Positions 52,465 through 61,076 of a stretch of DNA of 64,000 bases are shown piece after piece. The notes under the pieces are model-generated. The model made no database searches. It saw only the letters and a program-made list of their open reading frames with translations, and was not told the origin of the DNA. Source of the stretch: Mucilaginibacter sp. SG564. Its GTDB lineage: Bacteria; Bacteroidota; Bacteroidia; Sphingobacteriales; Sphingobacteriaceae. The stretch covers positions 186,001-250,000 of the forward strand of contig NZ_JABGNA010000001.1 in the NCBI RefSeq assembly GCF_013149275.1, written 5' to 3'. Position 1 is the stretch's first letter. Each line of letters opens with the position of its first letter. Both the position numbers and the translations under genes were made by a program.

Positions 52465-54609
52465 ATGAAGATTTTGAAGCGTTTTTTACTGTTTTGCCTG
52501 GTTTTCATATCCACAGAGATACTTAAGGCACAATCCATCACCTGGACAGAAGTTGAGCCAGGAATATGGAAAGGCGTCATCGGCAAGCCCGAAGAGTTTG
52601 ACCTGTTAAAAGTGGCAGGAGCGCAGCCATATCATGCAGGTTTGCAGCAAATGCCTAAGGCAATATTTCCGTTGGCACAGAGCGAAATCACTGGCCGTGT
52701 TCAGGATGGTAAAACCTATCTTCGCTTCCCTTTGGAAAAAAAGGAGCAGATATTTGGCTTTGGCTTAAACTTTCAAACCGTATTTCAACGTGGTAAAGTG
52801 CTTACGCTGCATGTAGATAATTATGCAGGTAAGGATAATGGTCGTACGCATGGGCCTACGCCCTTTTATGTATCATCTAACGGGTATGGCATATTTATCA
52901 ATTCGGCCAGGTATATCAATGTGTATGCCGGTACAGCTGTAAGAAGAGATAGTAAAATAGATCCTGAAGTAAAAGACAGGAATCTGGATAAAACATGGAG
53001 CTCACACCCTTACTCAGACGGCGTGGAAATGCTGATACCAGCGGCAGGGGTAGAGATATATGTATTTGCTGGCCCGACAACTTTAGATGCTATACGGCGC
53101 TATAATTTATTGAATGGCGGCGGTTGCCTGCCACCGCGCTGGGGGCTTGGCTTTACCCAGCGAATGCAGCGTTTAACCGATGCCCATGGTGTTGCAGCCG
53201 AAGCACAGGCTTTCGAAGAAAAAGGTTATCCATTAGATTTTATTGGTCTTGAACCCGGCTGGCAAAGTAAATCGTACCCTTGCACTTTTGAGTGGGACAA
53301 AACCCGCTTCCCCGATCCTAAAATCCTGGTGCAGGATATGCTGAAAAAGAATATCAGGCTCAATTTATGGACAAACCCCTACGTATCGCCCGCGGCTCCC
53401 GTTTATAAAGATATTTTACCTTACAGCGGTTCGCACACTGTTTGGAACGGCATCGTACCCGATATCAGCATGCCCGAAGCACGGAAGATATTTTTTGGCG
53501 AATTGGAAAAAGGTAAGATAGATATCGGCATCAGTGGCTATAAAATGGATGAGGTTGATGGGGGAGATAATTATTTATGGCCCGATGTGGCTGTTTTCCC
53601 CTCGGGACATGATGCCGAGCAAATGCGCCAAACCTATGGCTTAATGATGCAGCGCTACACCGCCGAAATTTATCACCAGCGTAACCAGCGCACATTTGGA
53701 TTGGTTCGTGCCTCAAATGGCGGCGGTTCATCATTCCCTTACGTGATCTATAACGATTACTATGATCACCGCGACTTTATAACTGCTTTAGTGAATAGCG
53801 GCTTTGCCGGGGTTTTATGGACACCGGAAGTACGCTCATCTAAAACAGGCGAAGAGTGGTTGCGCAGGTTCCAATCCAATGTATTTTCGCCCATGGCCAT
53901 GATCAATGCCTGGGCCAGTGGCACCAAACCATGGTCGTTTCCTGAAGTTGCCGAGCAGGTAAAGATAATGGCTAACCTGCGTATGCAAATGATGCCTTAC
54001 TGGTACAGTGCGTTTGCCAAATATCATTTTGAGGGCATTCCGCCTTTCAGGGCCATGTACCTGGAAGAAGGTTTTAACACTGATGTTAAAGCAGAGAATA
54101 AGAAACAAAGCCTGGAAGAAAATCCATACGAAGAAGCGGTAACCAAAGAGGTTAAAGATCAGTATATGGCCGGGGAGTATTTACTGGTGGCCCCTATGTT
54201 TGCCGGGCAAACCAGCAGAAAAGTGATTTTGCCCAAAGGTAAATGGTACGATTTCTATACCGGGAAATATGCCGGGGATGGAGAAGTGATCAATGTTGAA
54301 CCTGGCTTGGATAAGATCCCGGTTTATGTTAAAGATGGTGGTGTAATACCCATGATGCCGGTAATGCTGCACGCCCCCAAATCGGGGCAGAAGGTTGATA
54401 TTGAAGTAAGATACTATGGTGATAAACCCGGTAATTATTCTTTATACGATGATGACGGCGAAACCTTTGATTATGAAAAAGGCAACTATAGCTTCAGGAA
54501 AATCGCAGTGCAAAAAGTAAACGGGAAAATAAAAGGCTCCATTACACCTGCAGCAAAAGGCAAACCGGATAATGTTGGTAAAGTAATTTTCAAAGCGATG
54601 ACGATGTAA
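52465..54609 (+). CDS. GH31-family alpha-glycosidase with unusual acid/base region
   Basis: The 714-residue exported enzyme starts at the ATG at 52465, 4 bp after the GH95 stop; an 18-codon upstream extension overlaps GH95 and lacks a signal peptide. The GH31 order is clear: N-terminal beta domain (EQIFGFGLNFQTVFQRG), barrel start PPRWGLGFTQRM, strand with LDFIGLEPGWQSKSYPCTFE, and the nucleophile loop GISGYKMDEVDGGDNY (Asp362). The usual acid/base motif WxGD is replaced by LWTPEVRSS. C-terminal domains end with YSLYDDDGETFDYEKGNYSF, which is normal for GH31. Likely alpha-galactosidase-, alpha-glucosidase- or alpha-xylosidase-like; I cannot choose among them. Confidence 0.9.
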   Translation: MKILKRFLLFCLVFISTEILKAQSITWTEVEPGIWKGVIGKPEEFDLLKVAGAQPYHAGLQQMPKAIFPLAQSEITGRVQDGKTYLRFPLEKKEQIFGFGLNFQTVFQRGKVLTLHVDNYAGKDNGRTHGPTPFYVSSNGYGIFINSARYINVYAGTAVRRDSKIDPEVKDRNLDKTWSSHPYSDGVEMLIPAAGVEIYVFAGPTTLDAIRRYNLLNGGGCLPPRWGLGFTQRMQRLTDAHGVAAEAQAFEEKGYPLDFIGLEPGWQSKSYPCTFEWDKTRFPDPKILVQDMLKKNIRLNLWTNPYVSPAAPVYKDILPYSGSHTVWNGIVPDISMPEARKIFFGELEKGKIDIGISGYKMDEVDGGDNYLWPDVAVFPSGHDAEQMRQTYGLMMQRYTAEIYHQRNQRTFGLVRASNGGGSSFPYVIYNDYYDHRDFITALVNSGFAGVLWTPEVRSSKTGEEWLRRFQSNVFSPMAMINAWASGTKPWSFPEVAEQVKIMANLRMQMMPYWYSAFAKYHFEGIPPFRAMYLEEGFNTDVKAENKKQSLEENPYEEAVTKEVKDQYMAGEYLLVAPMFAGQTSRKVILPKGKWYDFYTGKYAGDGEVINVEPGLDKIPVYVKDGGVIPMMPVMLHAPKSGQKVDIEVRYYGDKPGNYSLYDDDGETFDYEKGNYSFRKIAVQKVNGKIKGSITPAAKGKPDNVGKVIFKAMTM

Positions 54610-54722
54610 TATTTATATAACAACGGGTAACTTATTTCTTCGGGTAAAAAAAGAAGTTTTTACATTTACTGTGTGTGGTATATCAATGCCATTACGCGGA
54701 TACTAACGTAAAAAACATCTTT

Positions 54723-57203
54723 ATGAAGAACTTGCAGCACCGAGTACTTTTATCCTATTTGCTATTATTATCCTGTATGGTGGCAGTAGCGCAGGATAAC
54801 ACACACCTTAAATTAAAAAAGGCCCAGCCCGATTCGGTGAAAAAATCACAGGATGTGCCCGGAAAAAATAAAGGAGGACGTGTATCAAGTTTATTCGCTG
54901 ACTCTGCCAAGCTTACCAGCAGCGATTACCAGGAGCACATCGAAAATACGTATATGGTTCTCAATAATATAGAGAACAAGGGTGAATTGGGCCTGCAGAT
55001 CAATACCATCACGATGAAATTGAAAGATGCCGACTCCATACTATTTGTACTGAAAGATAATGTGCTTAATAACAGCGGGGCACTAAATCTGCGAAACCTA
55101 CAGGTATTCCGCACCCTGCTTCAGAACATCCAAACAGATCTTAAGGAACACCGAACAATACTGGATAGCACCGATAATAAACTAACCGCCCTTAAAGGCA
55201 GTTTGAAGGTTTTGAGGAACGACACCGTATTGAGGCAGTTGATCCGTGATTCGGTAATTCGTAAGCAATTCGCGGCGCAGTTAAAAGATCTGCGTGGCGT
55301 ATGGCTAAGCAGTACCGGAACGCTGAAAAAAAGCCTGGGGATCATAAATCGCTTGCAAACGCATACCTCGTCAAGTATGATCACTACGGTGCAGTTGCTG
55401 GATAAGGTAAATAATCTGCTTACGACATCTTCGATCCGCATTTTTGGTAAAGAATATAATTATCTGTGGGAAAAGGATACCATCAGCTTAACTGCAAATG
55501 CCCGTTCATCATTTGGTAAAGCCTATCAGGGAGAAAAGAAAGCGCTGAATTATTATTTCAAAGACACCGGCAATAAGCGGTTATTCCTATTGCTCATCGG
55601 CACATTATTCTTTGTGTGGATCTATCGTAACATCCGCATACTGAAAAAAAGGAATGCTGTAGAAAGTGTTAGTCAGATGAATTTCATCTATCTCCCTTCC
55701 GGGTATATTGTTTCGGCATTTGTGGTCATGTTCACCATTGCGCCCTTGTTTGATCTCCATGCCCCTTCAACTTATATCGAGTCTATGCAGTTTTTCCTGA
55801 TGATCATCCTTACGGTGATCTGCTGGAAAAAATGGCCCCGCGAATTATTCAGGTACTGGATAGTGATGGTAGTACTTTATCTCTGTTTCTCGTTTACCCA
55901 CCACCTGTCCGATCCCGGATTCTGGCAACGGTTCCTGTTGATATTACTCAACGTGTTTTCCTTTATTTTTGGTTTGCTCTTTCTTTCAAAAATGCGGCAA
56001 CATCTGCATTTGAAAGGTTTTTTACGTTTTGTGATCATCCTGCATAATGTGATGAATGTGCTGGCCGTCATCTTCAATATATGGGGAAGGGTTTCGCTGG
56101 CACAAATATTAGGCAATACGGCTATATTTTCCTTTATGCAGGCCATAGGACTGGCTGTGTTTAGTCAGATCTGTGTAGAGGCTATATTGCTGCAGATTGT
56201 AGCCAGTCGGGTTAAAAGAGGCCATACAGGTGCTTTTGAATATGAGCATGTGCTAAAAAGCTTCCGCCGGCTTATTCTTTTCCTGGTGGTTGTTTTGTGG
56301 CTCATAGTATTTACCACTAATTTGAATATCTATACTTCGTTATTAGGTGGCCTGACCGATTTTCTGAAAGCAAGCCGTAGTATAGGCAATGCTTCCTTTA
56401 CTATCGGTGGTATACTGCTCTTTTTCTTCATCATTTGGGTTGCGCACTTGCTGCAGCGTTATGTGGGCTATTTTTTAGGCGATACGGATACAGAGGAGGA
56501 TATCAATGACAAAGGGCAACGTTCCAGGTTGTTGGTTACCAAGCTTATTTTACTTTGCCTGGGATATTTACTGGCCGTGGCTGCTTCGGGTGTACCGGTT
56601 GATAAGATAACCATTGTTATTGGCGCATTGGGTGTAGGTATAGGCTTGGGCTTACAGAATATCGTCAATAATTTTGTATCCGGTATTGTGCTGATCTTTG
56701 ACCGACCGCTTCAAATAGGGGATGTGGTGGAAATAGGCGACCGTGCCGGAAAAGTGAGAGAAATAGGGCTACGTTCCAGTACGCTATTAACATCAGAAGG
56801 GGCAGAAGTGATCATTCCCAATGGTGATATACTTTCGCAAAAGATTGTAAACTGGACACTCTCCAATAGCCAGCGACGCATTGAAATGGATATCGCTGTT
56901 GGCGGCAGTACAGATATGGAAGTAGTTTCATCAGCTATCAAAAAAGCGATATTGGTTTCAAAATACGTTTATCAAAGTCGTGAGCCACAGATCTTATTTA
57001 TCAAAGTAAATGATGATGGATTTGATGTAAAGGCATTCTTCTGGATCAGCGACATGTCCAAATCAGGTGAAGCAAAAAGTGAGATACTGCTTTTACTGCA
57101 TGAAAAACTGAATGCAGTAAATATGGTCATTAAACCGGAGAAGAAAGAAATATACGTCTTTCTAAATGAAAAACCAGATTCCAAAGACACCGATACGAAA
57201 TAG
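54723..57203 (+). CDS. Large MscS-family channel with extended N-terminus (MscK-like)
   Basis: The 826-residue membrane protein starts at the ATG at 54723 before a signal peptide (LLSYLLLLSCMVAVAQ). A periplasmic helical, coiled-coil-like region (about residues 25-280) is followed by a block of about ten hydrophobic segments (285-640). The MscS core comes last: VDKITIVIGALGVGIGLGLQ, NFVSGIVLIFDRPLQIGDVV, GAEVIIPNGDILSQKIVNWT. The architecture resembles the large MscK/MscM type. It follows the GH31 gene by 113 bp, shows no enzymatic tie to the glycan genes, and has its own terminator; osmotic protection during rapid sugar uptake is conceivable. Confidence 0.92.
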   Translation: MKNLQHRVLLSYLLLLSCMVAVAQDNTHLKLKKAQPDSVKKSQDVPGKNKGGRVSSLFADSAKLTSSDYQEHIENTYMVLNNIENKGELGLQINTITMKLKDADSILFVLKDNVLNNSGALNLRNLQVFRTLLQNIQTDLKEHRTILDSTDNKLTALKGSLKVLRNDTVLRQLIRDSVIRKQFAAQLKDLRGVWLSSTGTLKKSLGIINRLQTHTSSSMITTVQLLDKVNNLLTTSSIRIFGKEYNYLWEKDTISLTANARSSFGKAYQGEKKALNYYFKDTGNKRLFLLLIGTLFFVWIYRNIRILKKRNAVESVSQMNFIYLPSGYIVSAFVVMFTIAPLFDLHAPSTYIESMQFFLMIILTVICWKKWPRELFRYWIVMVVLYLCFSFTHHLSDPGFWQRFLLILLNVFSFIFGLLFLSKMRQHLHLKGFLRFVIILHNVMNVLAVIFNIWGRVSLAQILGNTAIFSFMQAIGLAVFSQICVEAILLQIVASRVKRGHTGAFEYEHVLKSFRRLILFLVVVLWLIVFTTNLNIYTSLLGGLTDFLKASRSIGNASFTIGGILLFFFIIWVAHLLQRYVGYFLGDTDTEEDINDKGQRSRLLVTKLILLCLGYLLAVAASGVPVDKITIVIGALGVGIGLGLQNIVNNFVSGIVLIFDRPLQIGDVVEIGDRAGKVREIGLRSSTLLTSEGAEVIIPNGDILSQKIVNWTLSNSQRRIEMDIAVGGSTDMEVVSSAIKKAILVSKYVYQSREPQILFIKVNDDGFDVKAFFWISDMSKSGEAKSEILLLLHEKLNAVNMVIKPEKKEIYVFLNEKPDSKDTDTK

Positions 57204-57224
57204 GAATAACAGGACTTGAAATCA

Positions 57225-57264
57225 AAAGAGGCTGTATCATTAATCATGATCAGCCTCTTTTTTA
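57225..57264 (+). terminator. Rho-independent terminator at the end of the forward locus
   Basis: The stem AAAGAGGCTG (57225-57234)/CAGCCTCTTT (57251-57260) is extended by ATCAT/ATGAT with a TAATC loop and followed by T-rich sequence. The A/T flanks let it work in both directions. The sequence is close to the terminator at 5667-5711. Confidence 0.9.
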
Positions 57265-57301
57265 TTTATACAGCCTTAGATTGGACAGGTTGGCTCAATT
57301 A

Positions 57302-57415
57302 ACAAAAAGTGGGTTTACATGGGTTTACATTTTTTGGGGTTGATATTGAGTTATTTTATTGATAATCAATTAATTATAAATTTTTACGTCAAAAAGGTGT
57401 AAACCCACTTTTTGT
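57302..57415. repeat. Palindromic element, right copy (inverted)
   Basis: Perfect 18-bp inverted ends: ACAAAAAGTGGGTTTACA (57302-57319) and TGTAAACCCACTTTTTGT (57398-57415). The left end is doubled (GGGTTTACAT again at 57321-57330). The interior is AT-rich with ATTGATAATCAAT. The element at 26048-26157 has the same ends in the opposite orientation, with the doubled end facing this one. It lies between convergent genes and codes for nothing. Confidence 0.7.
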
Positions 57416-57457
57416 ATAAAAATCGTCGGCTAAAGATCAATTCATATGTGCACGAAA

Positions 57458-59509
57458 TTAGTCCAGCTTAAATGTTAACGGAGTTTTTCCTGTCCATGTT
57501 TTTTGGATGGTTTTGCCTCCGGTTGGTGTAACTGTTACTCTTTCACCGGCGCCCTGCCGTGTTACTGCAATATCAAATGAACGGCCAAAGGCTTTAACAT
57601 TTTTTAAGTTCATAAAATTCCAACCATTTGGCAATCGGGTACTTAGCGTAAAGGAACGGAACCCCGTGGGCCTGATGCCAAACAATCCTTCAGTAAATAT
57701 GCGGCAATATAAGCCACTCTCTGCCGAAAGATGCCTTTGGTTGCCTTCAGGGTAAGCTTCAACAGGGTAGGGCACATGTTCGCCTAAAAGTCGGCGACGT
57801 GAATAGTAGCGCAAAAAAGTCATGGCTTGCTCTGTTGCCCCGGCCTGTAGTACGCCACGAAGCGCGTATAAGGTGGAGCGATCCCAGAAAGTAGTTTGTC
57901 CGGCTTGTGTGGCTAAACCATCGGCTGTCCATAATTGCGGCGAAAACAGGGCGTCTATAGTGCCTTTACTCCGGTCATATATGCCCATGGTGAGTGGTAT
58001 GCAGATCCAGGCACGCAGTACATCGTTGGTTTCGTAATATTTGTAAGTATGGAATCCGGCTATATCGGCACCAAAATATTTTTCAATATTAACTTTAAGC
58101 TGAGCCGCTTGCCGAGTATACCCTTCAGTTTGTTGTTGAGGCAATTGCAATTGACGGCTAAGCAATGCTGCTGATACCAGTGCGTCATAATACAGGCAAT
58201 TGGTAGACAGGTTGGCTTTACCTGATGGAAACCGGCCCTCCAACTCATCACTTTTTGATTCTACAACACCCTGATCATTGATATGCCTGCGACTATACTC
58301 CAGGCACCAGGAAATAAGCGGCCACAGCACTTTCGCGGAGTCGGCATTTCCATAGGTAAGCGCATATCTGGATGCGCCATAAGCTATCATAGCCTGGTCC
58401 CCGCGATCGCCTGCGCCTTTCCAAACCGTATCACCCTCGGCTACGATGGAACTTGGAAGGGCATTATAATCCGGATTCATATATTTAGCGAACATCCGGT
58501 AAGCATTCATGGCAGAAAGGTTCCCTAGCCTGTCGCCAGATATAGCAAAATAAGGATTGATATACTCAGCCTGGTCATTGGCCCAGATAGCGGCATAGTA
58601 AGATAGCCCCCCCGGCCCATGCATGTACCCGCCCTTTGTTTTAAAAATGCTTTCTGTAGCCCTGATCTTGGCAAAAGCAAACATCGCATTCAGGATACTG
58701 TCTGGTGTTTGTAATTGCAAAGGCGCCTCAATTTCGGCTATCCGGTTTTGACGTGCTTTTTCTTCCAATTGGGGGTCAACAGATGGGAGAGATGAGGGAT
58801 GATCAGTAGCGCGGTAACAAACGGAAAATGTGTATGCCTGTCCTGGTTGCAATACCCGGCTGCCATCATTTACCGACTGCATGATCACCGTATGGGGGGA
58901 TCCTTTACTTCTCAGGGTATCGGTAGTTACCTCTCGTTTTAAATGCTCTACAGATACCGTTACCGCTTTATTACTGATGTTGGTGAATGTATACTTTTCT
59001 ATAGCGAGCGGTTTATCTACGGATGGAAAAAGTGCACGCTCTATTTTAACCGAATTGGGATTGCCAAACAGCTCCTCTATACGCATAATGCCATGTTGAG
59101 TAACGCTTTTGGTAAACACGCTAACATCCCCTTCCGACAAAGAGGGTCGCAATAGTTTGCCGTCTATATACATCCTCGGTAAGGCATTATCATCAAATGT
59201 ATAAGCGATATGGCTACGGGTATCATCAGGCAACATACGAAAAGTAGGAAAAACCACTGTACGGGTAAGGTGGCTGATTTTAGATGCATCTACATTATAG
59301 GCAACCCATAAGGATACCTTCTCGCCAGACATTTCTATATGATCGGCATGGGGCAGGCGGTCTTTGATGTTCCAGGTGATGCTGCCATCTGCTTGTAAAC
59401 GCCATCTGTCATTTTGTTGCGGTAACGATAACTTTTGAGCGGAAGATAAGGAGCATTGTACAAGGAATGCTGATGCGGTGAGCAGGAGTTTATGAAAGTA
59501 AGGTTTCAT
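57458..59509 (-). CDS. Secreted six-hairpin glycosidase-like protein, unassigned family (paralogue 2)
   Basis: The 683-residue protein matches the one at 46959-49016 over its whole length, with long near-identical runs: RLQADGSITWNIKDRLPHAD, HGPGGLSYYAAIWANDQAEY, GDRGDQAMIAYGASRYALTY, TFWDRSTLYALRGVLQAGAT, HLSAESGLYCRIFTEGLFGI. The signal peptide is LLLTASAFLVQCSLSSAQ. The conserved Asp and Glu residues inside these blocks are the candidate catalytic pair. It is the last gene of the minus-strand block that starts with the GntR regulator. Family not recognised; an inverting exo-glycosidase on a pectin-type oligosaccharide is my inference from the context. Confidence 0.8.
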   Translation of the reverse strand: MKPYFHKLLLTASAFLVQCSLSSAQKLSLPQQNDRWRLQADGSITWNIKDRLPHADHIEMSGEKVSLWVAYNVDASKISHLTRTVVFPTFRMLPDDTRSHIAYTFDDNALPRMYIDGKLLRPSLSEGDVSVFTKSVTQHGIMRIEELFGNPNSVKIERALFPSVDKPLAIEKYTFTNISNKAVTVSVEHLKREVTTDTLRSKGSPHTVIMQSVNDGSRVLQPGQAYTFSVCYRATDHPSSLPSVDPQLEEKARQNRIAEIEAPLQLQTPDSILNAMFAFAKIRATESIFKTKGGYMHGPGGLSYYAAIWANDQAEYINPYFAISGDRLGNLSAMNAYRMFAKYMNPDYNALPSSIVAEGDTVWKGAGDRGDQAMIAYGASRYALTYGNADSAKVLWPLISWCLEYSRRHINDQGVVESKSDELEGRFPSGKANLSTNCLYYDALVSAALLSRQLQLPQQQTEGYTRQAAQLKVNIEKYFGADIAGFHTYKYYETNDVLRAWICIPLTMGIYDRSKGTIDALFSPQLWTADGLATQAGQTTFWDRSTLYALRGVLQAGATEQAMTFLRYYSRRRLLGEHVPYPVEAYPEGNQRHLSAESGLYCRIFTEGLFGIRPTGFRSFTLSTRLPNGWNFMNLKNVKAFGRSFDIAVTRQGAGERVTVTPTGGKTIQKTWTGKTPLTFKLD

Positions 59510-59542
59510 TAAATGTTTTGTATGGTACGATGGATGCTTTTA

Positions 59543-61006
59543 TTATTTCACGCTGACTTTTACCTGATTCCCCGGTTTAACCATCACTTCTGCAAAGGAT
59601 ATGACCTTCCCCTGCGAATCCTTTTCTTGTTTGATGGTTAACGGTTTACCGCCAGCATAAGCCTGATGATACCTGCCGTAAAACATAGCTTTCCATTTCA
59701 GCGGCTGTTTCCCGCGGTTGATTAATGAGGATTGACGAGTATCAAGATGAGTCACATCTACTAAAGTATTCAGTAATGGCAGGTTACGGATTGCCGCGTT
59801 ACCGTTATCGGTTGTTTTAAAAATAGTACTGATGCTATGCTGGCGTACATCGGGCGCAATACCCATTAAGCCCTGAACAATGCCTTCTATCACACCAAAA
59901 GAAACCTCCGGATACTCCCTTCTTGCCGTACTTTCGTCAGATAGGTACAGGATATAATCCCTTGCTTTGTTCCATGAACCTTTGTTATAAAATATCAGCG
60001 GTAAGTACGAAGTATTCTCTACGTTCCATGTTTTGGAACTAATGTGGGCTAATGTTTGAGTTACACGGCTGTGATCTTTCAGTGCATCAAACCAAAGCAA
60101 AAAGGTTTCGCCTTCATCTTTTCCAAAACGGTTGTCATTACTGTAATAAGTATAGTATAATTTATCTTTTTCGTCCCACCAATGGGCCTCCAGTTGTTGG
60201 CGGTATTTCTCGGCTTTCAGGCTGTATAAGGCTGCTTCTTTTGGTTTGCCTTTTTCTGCTAATATGGCCGAGTAGGTGAGTAACCCCCTATACAAGGCAG
60301 CGATCAGATCGGCACCGGTTTTTAAGTTGGCAATTCCTTCTGAGTAAGAAGGTAAGCCTCGGCAGCGATGAAATGAGTCGCTTTCATTAAAAGGCACCGG
60401 GGCATTGGGATGGGCCGGTCGGTTTAACATAGAGTCGGCCGACAGCACCCAGGCATTTATATAATCGTTTACCGTCTTTTCCTGGAAATGTACAAACGCG
60501 GGGTTGTTGATATAATATTTGTCGCCCGTCCATAAATAAAGTCGCCAGCTGGCACATAACACGTCAAAATTGGCGGGCAGGTTATACCAAAATTCGCGGT
60601 CATTCCTGTAATCCTCCGGAGCAGGTTTCCCCGCTTTATTGATCTCCCAGTAGGAACACCAGTTTTTTGACGCCGATATATTGCTTGCGAACAAGGTGAA
60701 CATATTTCGGTTTTGCTCTTTTAAACCCAATATCTCGGCGCCGATACTTTGGTGCGATACATCGCGCATACAAAACGCGTCGCGGGGAGGTAGTGCCGAT
60801 TCGTACCATGGCCCTACAGGATCATTCACATGACCTTTATAGTGCAAAGCCATGTTTTTGGCCCATACAAAGGCCTGCTCTACTTTTTTATCCGAGGAGG
60901 AAAAAGTTACACCATTATCCTGGGCCGTAGCAGCTGAAAAAGAAATGGTGCCAAGTATCACTGCAGGAGCAAATATCCGGCGTGCTAAAGAAATAATTAT
61001 ACGCAT
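59543..61006 (-). CDS. Secreted (alpha/alpha)-barrel protein, glycosidase-like, unassigned
   Basis: I do not recognise a named family. The 487-residue protein has a signal peptide (AVILGTISFSAATAQ) and helical toroid features: WAKNMALHYKGHVNDPVGPW, ESALPPRDAFCMRDVSHQSI, NLPANFDVLCASWRLYLWTG, GLPSYSEGIANLKTGADLIA, YYTYYSNDNRFGKDEGETFL. The segment PPRDAFCMRDVSHQ, with paired Arg-Asp, is a typical active-site mark of six-hairpin glycosidases (GH63/GH78-like). A short beta-rich C-terminus ends in PGNQVKVSVK. It lies between the symporter (70 bp upstream) and the six-hairpin paralogue 2 (33 bp downstream), all minus strand. Confidence 0.78.
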   Translation of the reverse strand: MRIIISLARRIFAPAVILGTISFSAATAQDNGVTFSSSDKKVEQAFVWAKNMALHYKGHVNDPVGPWYESALPPRDAFCMRDVSHQSIGAEILGLKEQNRNMFTLFASNISASKNWCSYWEINKAGKPAPEDYRNDREFWYNLPANFDVLCASWRLYLWTGDKYYINNPAFVHFQEKTVNDYINAWVLSADSMLNRPAHPNAPVPFNESDSFHRCRGLPSYSEGIANLKTGADLIAALYRGLLTYSAILAEKGKPKEAALYSLKAEKYRQQLEAHWWDEKDKLYYTYYSNDNRFGKDEGETFLLWFDALKDHSRVTQTLAHISSKTWNVENTSYLPLIFYNKGSWNKARDYILYLSDESTARREYPEVSFGVIEGIVQGLMGIAPDVRQHSISTIFKTTDNGNAAIRNLPLLNTLVDVTHLDTRQSSLINRGKQPLKWKAMFYGRYHQAYAGGKPLTIKQEKDSQGKVISFAEVMVKPGNQVKVSVK

Positions 61007-61017
61007 ATTTAATCAAG

Positions 61018-61040
61018 TATTCTGGTCTATTCTGGTCTAT
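61018..61040 (-). repeat. Tandem 10-bp direct repeat upstream of the toroid gene
   Basis: TCTGGTCTAT occurs twice head to tail (61021-61030, 61031-61040) and is preceded by a further TAT. The 10-bp period equals one helical turn. It lies 15 bp before the ATG of the 59543-61006 gene in the short gap after the symporter gene. It could be a regulator site or simply a slipped duplication. Confidence 0.5.
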
Positions 61041-61076
61041 TTTATAAAAATAATTATTTTTATTTATTGTCCAAAC

